Shown: positions 16,721 to 25,724 of the stretch, one piece after another
Numbering within the stretch: the stretch's first letter is position 1
Layout: every line of letters starts with the position of its first letter
Source of the DNA: Crystallibacter sulfonylureivorans_A
Lineage (GTDB): Bacteria; Actinomycetota; Actinomycetes; Actinomycetales; Micrococcaceae
Assembly (NCBI RefSeq): GCF_047607445.1
Contig: NZ_JBLKRT010000002.1
Location: 62,001-126,000, forward strand
Length of the DNA stretch: 64,000 nt
Direction: 5' to 3'
Translations under genes and position numbers: made by a program
The notes under the pieces: generated by a model
What the model saw: the letters and a program-made list of their open reading frames with translations, nothing else
Told to the model about the DNA's origin: nothing
Database searches by the model: none

Positions 16721-17224
16721 TCAGACCGCGAACTGCCTGTCTCCCCGCTGCAGGACTGTGACGGTTCCGGAGTCGGCGTCGACTTCGACGAGATCGCCGG
16801 TGCAGATGATCTGGACGGGGTCCTGGTCGAGTTCGCTGACGGTGGGGACGCGGGTTACGACGGCGCCGAGCACAGCCTTGGTGGTCATCTTGGTGAAGAC
16901 CATCGCGGCCGGGGCGGTCCCCAACAGCCGGGTGCTTTGGAAGAAGCCGGACCAGCCGGAGGAGCCCTTGGCCCCGGGGAAGACCAGCACTTTGTCCGCA
17001 AAGGACACGCCGCAGAGGCTGTGCCGCCGCTCGATGATGGTTCCGGTCGCGGGGTCGATGCCTCCCCAGCCTGAAATGGTCTCCGGGGAGACCAGCGCTT
17101 CGCCGCGGATCTTTCCAGGAACGATGCCGCGGCCGCGCAGCACTATCTCCTCAGCCGAAGCCAGGCCGTCTGCTGCCGCGGTACCTTCCAAGCGTTCCGC
17201 AGCCTCCTGCTCGGACGAAATCAT
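16721..17224 (-). CDS. Aconitase X small (swivel, DUF126) subunit
   Basis: About 167 residues matching the AcnX swivel domain: VLRGRGIVPGKIRGEALVS, then ISGWGGIDPATGTII, then the glycine/serine-rich VFPGAKGSSGWSG, and a C-terminal beta region GDLVEVDADSGTVTV. It pairs with the large subunit encoded just upstream; ATG 17224 overlaps its stop (ATGA). Aconitase X proteins are dehydratases; characterised ones act on cis-3-hydroxy-L-proline or mevalonate 5-phosphate, so the substrate here has to be judged from context. The adjacent genes suggest a hydroxylated carboxylic acid. Confidence 0.88.
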   Translation of the reverse strand: MISSEQEAAERLEGTAAADGLASAEEIVLRGRGIVPGKIRGEALVSPETISGWGGIDPATGTIIERRHSLCGVSFADKVLVFPGAKGSSGWSGFFQSTRLLGTAPAAMVFTKMTTKAVLGAVVTRVPTVSELDQDPVQIICTGDLVEVDADSGTVTVLQRGDRQFAV

Positions 17225-18501
17225 CTCAATGCCCCGTTCCACTTGCCGGTCAACGCTGCGTTAATACAGTCTTCAGTGGTACCGAACCAGGCCTCGATTC
17301 CCAGGATGGCCGGCAGGTAGTGTGCCTGCTTGGCGCTGTCGGTAGCGAAGACCTTGGTTCCCTCCGGAGCTACGCGTGACATCGCCGGGCAGGAGTCGGT
17401 GAGCAACCGCCCGCCCGCACGCTCAATCACGGCGGAGTAGCCGTTTCGGTCTGCCACCGAACGCAGGGCCCGCGGCGTCATCACCCACAACTCGGTGTTC
17501 GGACTCAGCCGCTTGCCGTCCAGCAACGCCGCGATCTGGGCGATCTGCTCCAGGGATGCATGCGGGCAGCCCAGCAGGATGAAGTCCACGTCGTCGGACG
17601 TGCCCTGGTTGTTGAGCGACTCGTAGGCTGCCTGCCGGTCGGCCTCCGTATAAACCACGACGTCCGGCAAGGGCGCGGGTCCGAAGGCTTCCGTGACAGT
17701 GGGCGCCTCCGGCGTGACCCCGGGCAGGTGGAAGATCTCCACTCCCCCGCTGGTGGCCAGCGCCGCGCCCAGGTGCTTCAGGTCGGTCAACGATGGGAGG
17801 CCCAGGTTCCCGGTCAACACCGGACGTTCCTCCTGCACCACGTCGCCGGCGAAGTAGCCGAAAAGGCCCCAATCCATGAACGAGTCGATCCGCACGTCGG
17901 ACCGGATCAGGTGGGTGCCCTTGCGGTTCTCGTCCAGGTGGTTGCCCCAGTACGGGATCCGCCCGGTCAGGCCGGCGGCGCCGGTGGATGCCGTTCCTTC
18001 GCAGTTGGATTTTGCGCCGATCACGGAGTTGGCGTAGACCACCGCCGAGGATTCCATCCAGGCGATGTGTTCGCCGCGGACCGGCAGGTTGCCCACCTGG
18101 TACGGGGTGCAGGTGGCCAGGATGTTGATGCCACGGTCGCTGGCGAAGGCTTCGGCGTCGGCCTGCAGCTCCACCAGATGCGGGCTGTACGGCGTGATGT
18201 TGAGGGCATCGGCGCTGAACCCGTGCTGCAGCTGGCAGGTGGGGACGCGCATCTTGGGGATCTCGATGTCCTCGTCGCAGTCCAGGTTGATCACGGCGTA
18301 CGCCTTGTTCCAGCCGCCCTCGGCCGCGATCTTGTTTTTCGCCGGCGTCGGCTGGGTGGAGGTGCCGGCCACGTTCCGCACGCTGCACAGCCGTTCGGCG
18401 CCGAGACCCTCGCCGTAGCGGATCAGCAGGTCCATCGCGGCGGCGACGGCGGATCCGTCGCGGCCGTCCCGCATGGCCTTGTCATCGTCGGTCAGCTGCA
18501 A
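17221..18501 (-). CDS. Aconitase X large (catalytic, DUF521) subunit
   Basis: About 426 residues. The AcnX-type N-terminus LTDDDKAMRDGRDGSAVAAAM is followed by conserved segments PTCQLQHGFS, ILATCTPYQVGNLPVRGEHIAWMESSAVVYANSVIGAKSN, GRIPYWG and LLGCPHASLEQI. Several cysteines (in TCTPY, SNCEG, LGCPH and DSCPA) are candidates for metal or Fe-S binding. The start is taken as TTG 18501, with GGAG seven bases upstream and the family-typical first residues; the longer frame to 18561 overlaps the preceding gene. It overlaps the end of the FAD oxidoreductase gene by 20 bases. Likely a dehydratase of a 3-hydroxy acid or hydroxyproline-like compound. Confidence 0.9.
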   Translation of the reverse strand: MQLTDDDKAMRDGRDGSAVAAAMDLLIRYGEGLGAERLCSVRNVAGTSTQPTPAKNKIAAEGGWNKAYAVINLDCDEDIEIPKMRVPTCQLQHGFSADALNITPYSPHLVELQADAEAFASDRGINILATCTPYQVGNLPVRGEHIAWMESSAVVYANSVIGAKSNCEGTASTGAAGLTGRIPYWGNHLDENRKGTHLIRSDVRIDSFMDWGLFGYFAGDVVQEERPVLTGNLGLPSLTDLKHLGAALATSGGVEIFHLPGVTPEAPTVTEAFGPAPLPDVVVYTEADRQAAYESLNNQGTSDDVDFILLGCPHASLEQIAQIAALLDGKRLSPNTELWVMTPRALRSVADRNGYSAVIERAGGRLLTDSCPAMSRVAPEGTKVFATDSAKQAHYLPAILGIEAWFGTTEDCINAALTGKWNGALR

Positions 18502-19819
18502 GGACCTGCTCCTTTCCGGCGTCGGTTCCGTCTTCGCCGATGTTCGCCCGGATCCGGTCACGCAGTTCGGCCAGGTTGATCTCGGAGACGGGACTGCCGT
18601 CGGCCAGGTCCAGGGCGTGCGCGGCGGCCTCGCCCATGGCCGCGCACGGTCCCATCACGCGGACGCTGGAGAGGGCGGCAGCATCGCCGTCCACGCAGCG
18701 GCCCGCGGCGAGCAGGTTCACCGCACCTCTTGGGGTGATGCTGCCCAGCGGCACGTAGTGGACATGGTCGGAGTCGAAGACGTCCCAGACATATCCCTCC
18801 GGGCGGTCGTGCAGTTCGATCGGCCAGGCGGTGCGCGCCACGGCGTCGTCGAAACGGAACCCGGTCCGCACTTCATCGACGGTGAGCTGGTGCTCGCCGG
18901 CGATCCAGCGGGTCTGCCGCCGCCCGGGGAAGCCGTACAGCCGGACGGTGGCCCGCCCGAACGCGTCCGGGAACTCAGTCCGCAAGAAGTCGACCACCCG
19001 GTCCGCCTGCTCCTTGCCCCGCAGCTGGGCCGCGGAGGCTTCGATCGCCTGCAGCGGTGCCTCCACGTGGGTCATGTTCATGACGGCGGTGTCCCGGCCC
19101 GGGAAGAAGAAGGCCAGCCCGTCGCGCCGGAGCAGACCGTACTCGTCCGCCTTCTCGGCCACCCGGTTGGCCAGCTCGTCGGCCGGTGGCGCGTGCTCGG
19201 GGTCCAGGTTTTCCAGCCGGACCTGCTGGGAACCCCAGATGGTGCGCTCCGGGACCCGGCATTCCAGCCCGGCCTCCCAGGTGAGCGCGGCGTCGCCGCT
19301 GGCGTCGATGAACGCATCGGCGCTGACCCGAAGCAGCCCGTACCTGGTGGCGAAGACGACGGCGCGCAGGTGGCCGCCGTCGTTCTCCACATCCAGGATG
19401 GACGCCCCGGTCACCGGGATCACGCCGGCCCGGTCAATCTGCGTCTCCATCCAGCGGCCGACGGCGTTCTCGTCGTAGTTCACCGTGATGGTGTGCCGGT
19501 AATTGTAGGAGACGTCGCCGGTCTGCACCAGGTCGGCGAACATCGGATCGAAGATGCCGTGCGTGAGCTGCCGGTACTCGGGTCCGTTGCCGTAGACGCC
19601 GCAGAACAGCCCGATCAGCGAATTGGCGCACTGGCCGCCGAGGACGGGCAGGGCGTCGACGATCACCACCCGGCGGCCCAGCTTGGCTGCGGTCAGCGCC
19701 GCCGAGATGCCGGCGATGCCGGCGCCGACGATGCACAGGTCCGCGGAGAGTTCCTCGGCCGGCGCGTGCGGCGGCTTGGTCAGCGTGCGAATCTTCACTT
19801 CTGTCAGTTCGTGAGGCAT
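18482..19819 (-). CDS. FAD-dependent oxidoreductase (FAD_oxidored family)
   Basis: A 445-residue flavoprotein. The dinucleotide-binding motif ADLCIVGAGIAGISAALTAAKLG is at about residues 25-47, followed by VDALPVLGGQCANS, the middle ADAFIDASGDAALTWEAG and the C-terminal NLLAAGRCVDGDAAALSSVRVMGPCAAMGEAAA, the pattern of pfam12831 enzymes. ATG 19819 has AAGGA upstream. It lies between the IlvD-type dehydratase and AcnX genes, so it probably oxidises an intermediate between two dehydration steps. The electron acceptor and substrate are not evident. Confidence 0.88.
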   Translation of the reverse strand: MPHELTEVKIRTLTKPPHAPAEELSADLCIVGAGIAGISAALTAAKLGRRVVIVDALPVLGGQCANSLIGLFCGVYGNGPEYRQLTHGIFDPMFADLVQTGDVSYNYRHTITVNYDENAVGRWMETQIDRAGVIPVTGASILDVENDGGHLRAVVFATRYGLLRVSADAFIDASGDAALTWEAGLECRVPERTIWGSQQVRLENLDPEHAPPADELANRVAEKADEYGLLRRDGLAFFFPGRDTAVMNMTHVEAPLQAIEASAAQLRGKEQADRVVDFLRTEFPDAFGRATVRLYGFPGRRQTRWIAGEHQLTVDEVRTGFRFDDAVARTAWPIELHDRPEGYVWDVFDSDHVHYVPLGSITPRGAVNLLAAGRCVDGDAAALSSVRVMGPCAAMGEAAAHALDLADGSPVSEINLAELRDRIRANIGEDGTDAGKEQVLAADRR

Positions 19820-19849
19820 GGAAATCCTTAAAGTCTTTGGGTCGCCGGG

Positions 19850-21523
19850 TCAGCGGCTGAGGGTGGCGCCGTGTTCGAGCGGCGAGACGTTGCGGGCGTA
19901 GAGGCCAAGCCAGCCGCCGGTCTGCCCGCCGTGTTGCGCAGGCGCGGACTCCGCCCGGCGGCGGTCGAGTTCGGTGGCGGGAACGTTCAGGTCCACGGTC
20001 TTGGCGGGAATGTCGACGGCGATGACGTCGCCGTCGCGCACCAGCCGCAGCGGCCCGTCCACGCCTCCTTCGGGCTTGACCTCGCCGACGACGATGCCTT
20101 GATTCACCAGCCCGGACAGTTGGCCGTCAGTCACCACCGCGACCTTGCCGGTCAGCCCGGCGCCGTTCAGCGCGAAGACCACGTTGGAGGCCATGCCCAT
20201 CCCGGGGGTGCCGACCGGCCCGACGCCGCGGAGCACCAGGACTTCGCCGGGCTGCACCACGCCGGTCTCGAGCGCGGCGATGGCTTCCGTGGCTTCCTCG
20301 AAGACCCGCGCCGGGCCGGCGAAACGGTCGTCGCGTTTCTCCGTGGCGGACAGCTTGACGATGGACCCTTCCGGGGCCAGGCTGCCGCGCAGGATCTGGA
20401 TGGTCGCCTGCACTCCGCGCGGGTTGTCCAGCGGCCGGATCAGCTCCGGGTCCGGCACCTCGAAGCCCTCGAGCGTCTGGCCCAGCGGCTCGCCGGTGAT
20501 GGTGGCGACGTCCAGGTCCAGCACAGGCCGCAACTGGGCGAGCACGGCCCGGGCGCCGCCGGCCCGTTCAAAGTCCTCGATGCTGTCCGGGCCGCTCGGG
20601 CGGACCGCCGCCAGCGGGCGGACGTGTTCGGCGAGTTCGGTGAAGAGCCCGTTGACGTCCACGTCCACGCCGGTTTCCACCGCAATCGCCTGCAGGTGCT
20701 TGACGCTATTGATGGAGCCGCTGACGGCCAGCACCGCGGCTGCAGCGTTGCGGAACGCCCCTGCCGTCATGATGCTGCGCGGGGTGCGTCCCTGCCGCAC
20801 GGCGTCCAGGATGGCGACGGCGGAGCGCGCCGCGGTGTCCCACATCTTGGGGCTGTTGGCCGCCACCGGTGCGGCGTCGGGCAGCGACATGCCCAGCGCC
20901 TCCGCCATGATGTGCATGGTGTTGGCGGTGCCCATGCCGGTGCACACACCCGGGCCGGCGATGGCGCGGTCGCTGATGGTGCAGAGGTCCTCGACGGTGA
21001 TTCCGCCGGTGGCAACATGTCCGGCCTGGATGAAGACTTCCTCGATGTCGGCCGGTTCGCCATTGTCCAGCACGCCGCAGGGCTGGTAGCCGCACGGGAC
21101 CACGATGGTGGGCACGTTGATCCGGCCGGCGGCCATCAGCTGTCCGGGCGTGGTCTTGTCACAGGAGGCCAGGCAGATCATGCCGTCCAGCATGGCGCCC
21201 TCGACCGCCGCTTCAATGTCGTTGGCCAGCAGGTCCCGGCTGGAGAGCACGTAGCCGCCCTTGGCCCCGGCCGCCATGATGAAGTCCGTGGGGGCAACGG
21301 TCCGGATCTCGAACGCCACGCCGCCGGCTTCGCGGACCGCTTCGCAGACCCGGTCGGCAATGTCGTCCAGGTGGCTGAAGCAAGGCGCCAGTTTCGACGA
21401 CGAGTTGACCACGGCGATCTTCGGTTTGGTCAGGTCCTCGTCGGTGAGGCCGAGGACCTTCCACTGGGTGCGCCTGGTGGCCCAACGCGGACTGCCGACG
21501 GGAAAGTTGCTGCGCAGTTCCAT
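19850..21523 (-). CDS. IlvD/Edd-family dehydratase
   Basis: A 557-residue Fe-S dehydratase of the dihydroxy-acid/sugar-acid dehydratase family. The three likely cluster cysteines are C48 (LAPCFSHLDD), C121 (ASCDKTTPGQLM) and C194 (GPGVCTGMGTANTM), a spacing typical of the [2Fe-2S] enzymes. The C-terminal VLVLRGVGPVGTPGMG and VAVVTDGQLSG are also conserved. It is next to FAD-oxidoreductase, AcnX and an importer rather than branched-chain amino acid genes, so a role as a sugar-acid or hydroxy-acid dehydratase in catabolism is more likely than valine/isoleucine synthesis. ATG 21523 directly follows the permease stop (TAA-ATG). Confidence 0.9.
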   Translation of the reverse strand: MELRSNFPVGSPRWATRRTQWKVLGLTDEDLTKPKIAVVNSSSKLAPCFSHLDDIADRVCEAVREAGGVAFEIRTVAPTDFIMAAGAKGGYVLSSRDLLANDIEAAVEGAMLDGMICLASCDKTTPGQLMAAGRINVPTIVVPCGYQPCGVLDNGEPADIEEVFIQAGHVATGGITVEDLCTISDRAIAGPGVCTGMGTANTMHIMAEALGMSLPDAAPVAANSPKMWDTAARSAVAILDAVRQGRTPRSIMTAGAFRNAAAAVLAVSGSINSVKHLQAIAVETGVDVDVNGLFTELAEHVRPLAAVRPSGPDSIEDFERAGGARAVLAQLRPVLDLDVATITGEPLGQTLEGFEVPDPELIRPLDNPRGVQATIQILRGSLAPEGSIVKLSATEKRDDRFAGPARVFEEATEAIAALETGVVQPGEVLVLRGVGPVGTPGMGMASNVVFALNGAGLTGKVAVVTDGQLSGLVNQGIVVGEVKPEGGVDGPLRLVRDGDVIAVDIPAKTVDLNVPATELDRRRAESAPAQHGGQTGGWLGLYARNVSPLEHGATLSR

Positions 21524-22318
21524 TTAGCCTTCCGCCTTCCGCCCGTAGACCGATTCGTGCCACGGGATCGCGACCCGTTTGAACGAGGTGACGATGAAGT
21601 ACATGGCCAGGCCGACGGACGCCAGCATCAGGATCACGGCGAACAGCGCGGGCGCATTGAGCTCGTTCAGGGTTCGCACCACCATGTAGCCCAGTCCTTC
21701 GTTGCCGCCGAGGTACTCGCCGACGATTGTGCCGATCACCGCGAGCACGATCGCGGTTTCCATGCCAGCGAAGACGTGCGGCATCATGCTTTTGACTTCC
21801 AGGTGGGTGAAGGTCTGCCAGCGGCTGGCGTTGATGGACTGCATGACGTCCCGGTGGCCACGTTCCACCGAGCGCACGCCGAGCAGGACGTTGAGCATCA
21901 CCGGGAAGAAGGCGAGCAGCGCGGCGATGATGACCTTGGTGGTCATGCCGAAGCCGAACCAGATGACGAAGAGCGGAATCAGCGCGACCTTGGGGATGAC
22001 TTCCAGGGCGATGATCAGGGGCCGGACGCTGGCCTCCAGCAACGGCAGCTTGCCGAGCAGAACACCGACGACGACGCCGGCCGCCACGCCGACCGAGAAG
22101 CCGATCGCGATCTCGATGACGGTGACCTGCACGTTCTGCCAGGTACTTGCCTTCCCCAGCAGGTCGCCGAGGTTTTCGAACACCTTGCTGGGCGGCGGCA
22201 GCACCAAGGGCGAGACATTCAGGGCCTTGACCGACAGCTCCCAGACCACGAACAGGACTACCAGCAGGCCGGGAGTGGTGATCCAGGGCAGCACCTTGAT
22301 GAGTTTCCGGCGGTTCAC
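21524..22318 (-). CDS. ABC permease, nitrate/taurine/NMT1 type (SsuC-like)
   Basis: About 264 residues with six predicted membrane segments and the EAA-type cytoplasmic loop GHRDVMQSINASRWQTFTHLEVKSMMPHVFAGMETAI. The start GTG 22318 overlaps the ATPase stop (GTGA) and has GGAGG seven bases upstream; the open frame further upstream is antiparallel noise. With the ATPase and binding protein it makes an importer of the family that takes up sulfonates, nitrate or pyrimidine precursors. Confidence 0.9.
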   Translation of the reverse strand: MNRRKLIKVLPWITTPGLLVVLFVVWELSVKALNVSPLVLPPPSKVFENLGDLLGKASTWQNVQVTVIEIAIGFSVGVAAGVVVGVLLGKLPLLEASVRPLIIALEVIPKVALIPLFVIWFGFGMTTKVIIAALLAFFPVMLNVLLGVRSVERGHRDVMQSINASRWQTFTHLEVKSMMPHVFAGMETAIVLAVIGTIVGEYLGGNEGLGYMVVRTLNELNAPALFAVILMLASVGLAMYFIVTSFKRVAIPWHESVYGRKAEG

Positions 22319-23160
22319 TGGTCGTCCTCCTGGTTCAGGGAAGCGCGGAGCTGCGCCACTACGGTGTTGAATTCCTGGCCGGTCTGGACTTCCATGGCCC
22401 GCGGCCGGGACAGCGGCACGTCGGCGATGTCCTTGATCCGGCCGGGCCGCGGGGTGAGGTGCACGACGCGGTCGCCAAGGAACACAGCTTCTTCGATGTC
22501 GTGAGTCACGAACACCACCGTGGCTTCGGTGGCCAGAGCGATGCGCTGGATCTCCAGGTTCATCTTTTCCCGGGTGAGCGCGTCCAGGGCGCCGAACGGC
22601 TCGTCCATCAGCAGCAGCTCGGGGTTGTCGCTGAGCGCGCGGGCGATGGCCGCGCGCTGCCGCATGCCGCCGGAGAGTTCCCGCGGGTAGCTGCGCAGGA
22701 ACTTGTCCAGCCCCACCAGCCCGGCCAGTTCCCTGGCGCGCTCCAGCCGTTGGCGTTTCTTCACGCCGCGCAGCTTCAACGGCAGCGCGATGTTTTCCTC
22801 GATGCTGTACCAAGGGAACAGGTTGGCGTCCTGGAAGACGACGCCGAGCCGCTTGATCACGCTGGAATCGACGGTTCCGTTGTGCCAGAGGCTCTTGCCG
22901 CCCACCTCGACCTGCCCGGCCGTGGGTGCCACGAGGCCTGCCATGATCCGCAGCAGGGTGGTTTTGCCGCAGCCGGACCGCCCGATCAGCGACACAAATT
23001 CACGACGGCGGATTTCCAGATTGATATTGGACAGGGCTTCCACCGAGCCGCGTTCGGTCTTGTAGGTCTTCTGGAGCCCGTCGATCCGGATTTCCACCGG
23101 CCGGTCGGTGTCCTCCGCTACGGGGAGCGAAGACAGGGTGCTGTCAACGTGCATGGTCAT
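22315..23160 (-). CDS. ABC ATPase, nitrate/taurine/NMT1 type (SsuB-like)
   Basis: A 281-residue ATPase: Walker A IGRSGCGKTTLL, Q-loop GVVFQDANLFPW, signature LSGGMRQRAAIARAL, Walker B LLLMDEPFGALD and H-loop VFVTHDIEEA. PFGALD and MRQR are typical of the SsuB/TauB subfamily. A segment of about 35 residues precedes the domain, with DRPVEIRIDGLQKTYKTE leading into it. It energises the permease at 21524. Confidence 0.93.
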   Translation of the reverse strand: MTMHVDSTLSSLPVAEDTDRPVEIRIDGLQKTYKTERGSVEALSNINLEIRRREFVSLIGRSGCGKTTLLRIMAGLVAPTAGQVEVGGKSLWHNGTVDSSVIKRLGVVFQDANLFPWYSIEENIALPLKLRGVKKRQRLERARELAGLVGLDKFLRSYPRELSGGMRQRAAIARALSDNPELLLMDEPFGALDALTREKMNLEIQRIALATEATVVFVTHDIEEAVFLGDRVVHLTPRPGRIKDIADVPLSRPRAMEVQTGQEFNTVVAQLRASLNQEDDQ

Positions 23161-23179
23161 TCTTCCTCAATCCCGCCCG

Positions 23180-24250
23180 TTACTTGCCGGCGGGCAGATA
23201 GCTGTTGTCCATCCACTTCTTGGGGTCGCTGCCGGCCGGGATCATGCCGGCGTCGACGAGCTCTTCGTAGCCTTCGACCCAGTAGTCCTCCACGGTTTGC
23301 AGCAGCGGCTGTGTGCCCTTGGCGGTCCAGAGGTTGCGGCTCTGGCGCAGCGATTCCTTGGCCACCGTGTCGTCGTCGAGCGAGGCGAAGGAGTACTTGG
23401 AGCGCATGGTCTCCAGCACGCCGTCGAGCTCTTCATCGTCCACGATGGCCTGTGTGGCCTCCTGGATGGCCGCCAGGTACTTCTTGATGTCGTCGCCATG
23501 CTCTTCGAGGCCCTGCTGGGTTGCGGTGTAGACCTGGGCGTCGGCCCGGACGGAGTCGCCGGCGTCGAAAACGGCTGCTTCGCCGTCGAACTGCTGGCTG
23601 GCCACAATCGATTGGTCGATGCTGACCATGTAGCCGACGATATCTCCGCGCTTGACCAGTTCGAACGTTCCGGGGCCGAGGCCGACGACCTGCCGCTTGA
23701 CCTGGCTGGGATCGAAGCCGGCCTTGTGCAGCATCAGCGACAGCGACTTGTCGCTGGTGCCGCCTTCCGACGGAACGCCCATGGTGGTGCCGAGGAAGTC
23801 CTCCGGCTTCTCCAGCGGGTGCTGCTTGCTGTAGAGCGTCCGAATGGAGGAGCCGCGGACGATGCTGCCGACGTTGACCAGCGGCTGGCCGTCGGCGGCG
23901 GCAGTCATCAGGTCGATGGCGCCGACGCGGGTCAGCGGTGCGACGCCGGAGATCAGCGTCTGCAGTGCCTGCGGCGAACCCTTGGTGGTTTGGAAGGTGA
24001 CGTTCAAGCCGTGCTTGGCAAAGTAGCCGCCGGCGTCGGCGAGCAGTTCCGGGGCCACGGAGAGCGTCTCCATCGGCAGGTAGCTCAGGTAGGTGAAGTC
24101 CTTGAGGTCGGCGGAAGCGGCAGGAGCGGAGGCGGAGCTGCAGCCGGCCAGCGCACCGCCCATCATTCCCAGGGCGGCCACGCCCATGGTGCCGGTGATG
24201 AAGCCGCGGCGGCTGACAGATACACGGGGCTGTGTTGTAGAGCGGAACAT
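23180..24250 (-). CDS. ABC substrate-binding lipoprotein (NMT1/SsuA-like, Tat signal)
   Basis: A 356-residue binding protein. The N-terminus has a twin-arginine motif (SRRGFITG, about residues 13-20) followed by a hydrophobic stretch and lipobox LAGC, suggesting Tat export and lipid anchoring. The mature protein shows the NMT1-type features: YLSYLPMETLSVAPELLADAGGYFAKHGL and GVAPLTRVGAIDLMTAAADG. ATG 24250 has GAGGAG upstream. It sets the specificity of the importer for the substrate of this operon, which is unknown. Confidence 0.9.
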   Translation of the reverse strand: MFRSTTQPRVSVSRRGFITGTMGVAALGMMGGALAGCSSASAPAASADLKDFTYLSYLPMETLSVAPELLADAGGYFAKHGLNVTFQTTKGSPQALQTLISGVAPLTRVGAIDLMTAAADGQPLVNVGSIVRGSSIRTLYSKQHPLEKPEDFLGTTMGVPSEGGTSDKSLSLMLHKAGFDPSQVKRQVVGLGPGTFELVKRGDIVGYMVSIDQSIVASQQFDGEAAVFDAGDSVRADAQVYTATQQGLEEHGDDIKKYLAAIQEATQAIVDDEELDGVLETMRSKYSFASLDDDTVAKESLRQSRNLWTAKGTQPLLQTVEDYWVEGYEELVDAGMIPAGSDPKKWMDNSYLPAGK

Positions 24251-24355
24251 CTTTGTCTCCTCGTTCGGTGGGGAACCGTTGGAGACACTATCTCAGCGCA
24301 TAGTGAGTGCCCCTAGGGCGTTCCCACTGAATGAGAGTTGGGTCACATTGACCGG

Positions 24356-25120
24356 CTAGAAGTCGGTGCTCCTGGACCGCTGCCAGGACCGGGTGATGCC
24401 CAGCGCCGCGGTCTGCACGGCGTGCGCCGCCGACTTTTCGCGCAGCCGCCCCAACGGGGTGTTGACCGAGATCGCGGCGACGACGGCGCCGGTCCAGTCA
24501 CGGATCGGTGCCGCCACCGAGATCGCGTCCAAAACCACCTGCCTGTCGCTGACGGCGAAGCCCTGGGTGCGGATCTCGGCAAGTTTTTTACGCAGCCGGA
24601 CGGGATCCGTTTCGGTCAGCGGCGTGTAGGTCCGCAGCGAGCCGGCGAGGAAGTCGTTCTGCACGGCAGCGGGTGCATGGGCCAGCAGAATCAGGCCCAC
24701 CGACGTGACGTGCAGCGGGTAGCGGCTTCCCACCCGCGGCCGCTCGAACGGTGAATCGGTCGGAGCGAGCCGCTCGATGAACACGCTTTCCAGACCTTCG
24801 CGGACAGCCAGGTGGACCGGGTAGTGCGTGATTTCGGACAGGTCGTGCATAAACGGCAGCGCCAGCCGCTGCACACCGACCGACCTCGGCGCGTGCGAAG
24901 CCACTTCCCAGAGGACAAGTCCTACGTGGTAGCGGCCCTCGGCCCCCTTTTCCAGAAGCCCCTGCTCTACCAGCGCGGCAAGGATCCGGTGACACGTGGA
25001 CATCGGCAAGCCGGCCATGCGGCTGATCTCGCTGGCGCTGAGATCCTCATTGCCCTCCCCGAATGACCTGAGGATCCCCACCACCCGGGAGAGAACGCTG
25101 CGCCCATCATCGCTCCGCAA
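24356..25120 (-). CDS. IclR-family transcriptional regulator
   Basis: A 254-residue IclR protein: N-terminal winged helix with VLSRVVGILRSFGEGNEDLSASEISRMAGLPMSTCHRILAALVEQGLLEK and a C-terminal effector domain with RVGSRYPLHVTSVGLILLAH and AAPIRDWTGAVVAAISVNTP. The start is TTG 25120, with GGAGG four bases upstream. It is the first gene in the same direction as the transporter-AcnX operon and probably controls it in response to the substrate or a product. The region 25121-25271 upstream shows no clear operator. Confidence 0.9.
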   Translation of the reverse strand: MRSDDGRSVLSRVVGILRSFGEGNEDLSASEISRMAGLPMSTCHRILAALVEQGLLEKGAEGRYHVGLVLWEVASHAPRSVGVQRLALPFMHDLSEITHYPVHLAVREGLESVFIERLAPTDSPFERPRVGSRYPLHVTSVGLILLAHAPAAVQNDFLAGSLRTYTPLTETDPVRLRKKLAEIRTQGFAVSDRQVVLDAISVAAPIRDWTGAVVAAISVNTPLGRLREKSAAHAVQTAALGITRSWQRSRSTDF

Positions 25121-25271
25121 TTGACCTCCAGCTCCACACCACTGTCACGACGATCAACTCTAAGCGAGCGGGCGCGCAGACATATCCGGCCAATTCCTCG
25201 CTAACGATGGAAGGCGGCGCCGTCGCTAAGAGCGCAAGTCTTTTCGATGAGGAAAGTCGAGGAGGACCGGC

Positions 25272-25589
25272 TTAGATGTCGTCCTCGTAGGCGGTTCCGC
25301 CTTCGCCTTCCCAGGTTTCGAGGCGCTGGATCTTGGTGGCGTTGAATTTGCGGCGGACGCCGTAGCCGCCGTGGTCGTCGTCCTCAATGAAGACGACGCC
25401 GAACTGTCCCAGGGCCCTGCGCAACTGTGCATTCTGGTCCGGCGTCAACGGTGCGTTGCCCTTCTCAAAGTCCCGCACCTGCTGCTTGTCCAGGCCGGCG
25501 TTCCTGGCAATGACCTTGGCGGACACCTGCGTGAGGGCACGTGCCGCACGCGCCAAGTCCGAGGTGATCATCAGTGGGTTCTTGCTCAT
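25272..25589 (-). CDS. Small protein with an XRE-like helix-turn-helix
   Basis: A 105-residue protein. Residues about 10-62 (LARAARALTQVSAKVIARNAGLDKQQVRDFEKGNAPLTPDQNAQLRRALGQFGV) read as a helix-turn-helix of the XRE type, with the EKG near helix 4. The tail is acidic and glycine-rich. It is monocistronic between an IclR gene and a divergent membrane protein. It may be a small DNA-binding regulator of the neighbours or a partner of an unidentified system; no toxin-like gene is adjacent, so an antitoxin role is not supported. Confidence 0.75.
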   Translation of the reverse strand: MSKNPLMITSDLARAARALTQVSAKVIARNAGLDKQQVRDFEKGNAPLTPDQNAQLRRALGQFGVVFIEDDDHGGYGVRRKFNATKIQRLETWEGEGGTAYEDDI

Positions 25590-25724
25590 GGCCCGATCAT
25601 CTCAGCTTTCGGGCAGGAGTCTAATCCGCAGCTTTGGCGCCATCGAGTAGCAAATCGTCGGTGTGGGGCCGCTTGCAGGACGGCGGTCGGCACGATTGAC
25701 CGGGTGGTGTCCTAGATTGGAGCC

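Noticed and set aside
19871..22504. Very long open frame on the plus strand (877 codons)
   Set aside because: It lies antisense to the IlvD-type dehydratase and the permease, has extreme His/Arg/Gly/Asp composition and no domain; typical of a high-GC shadow frame.
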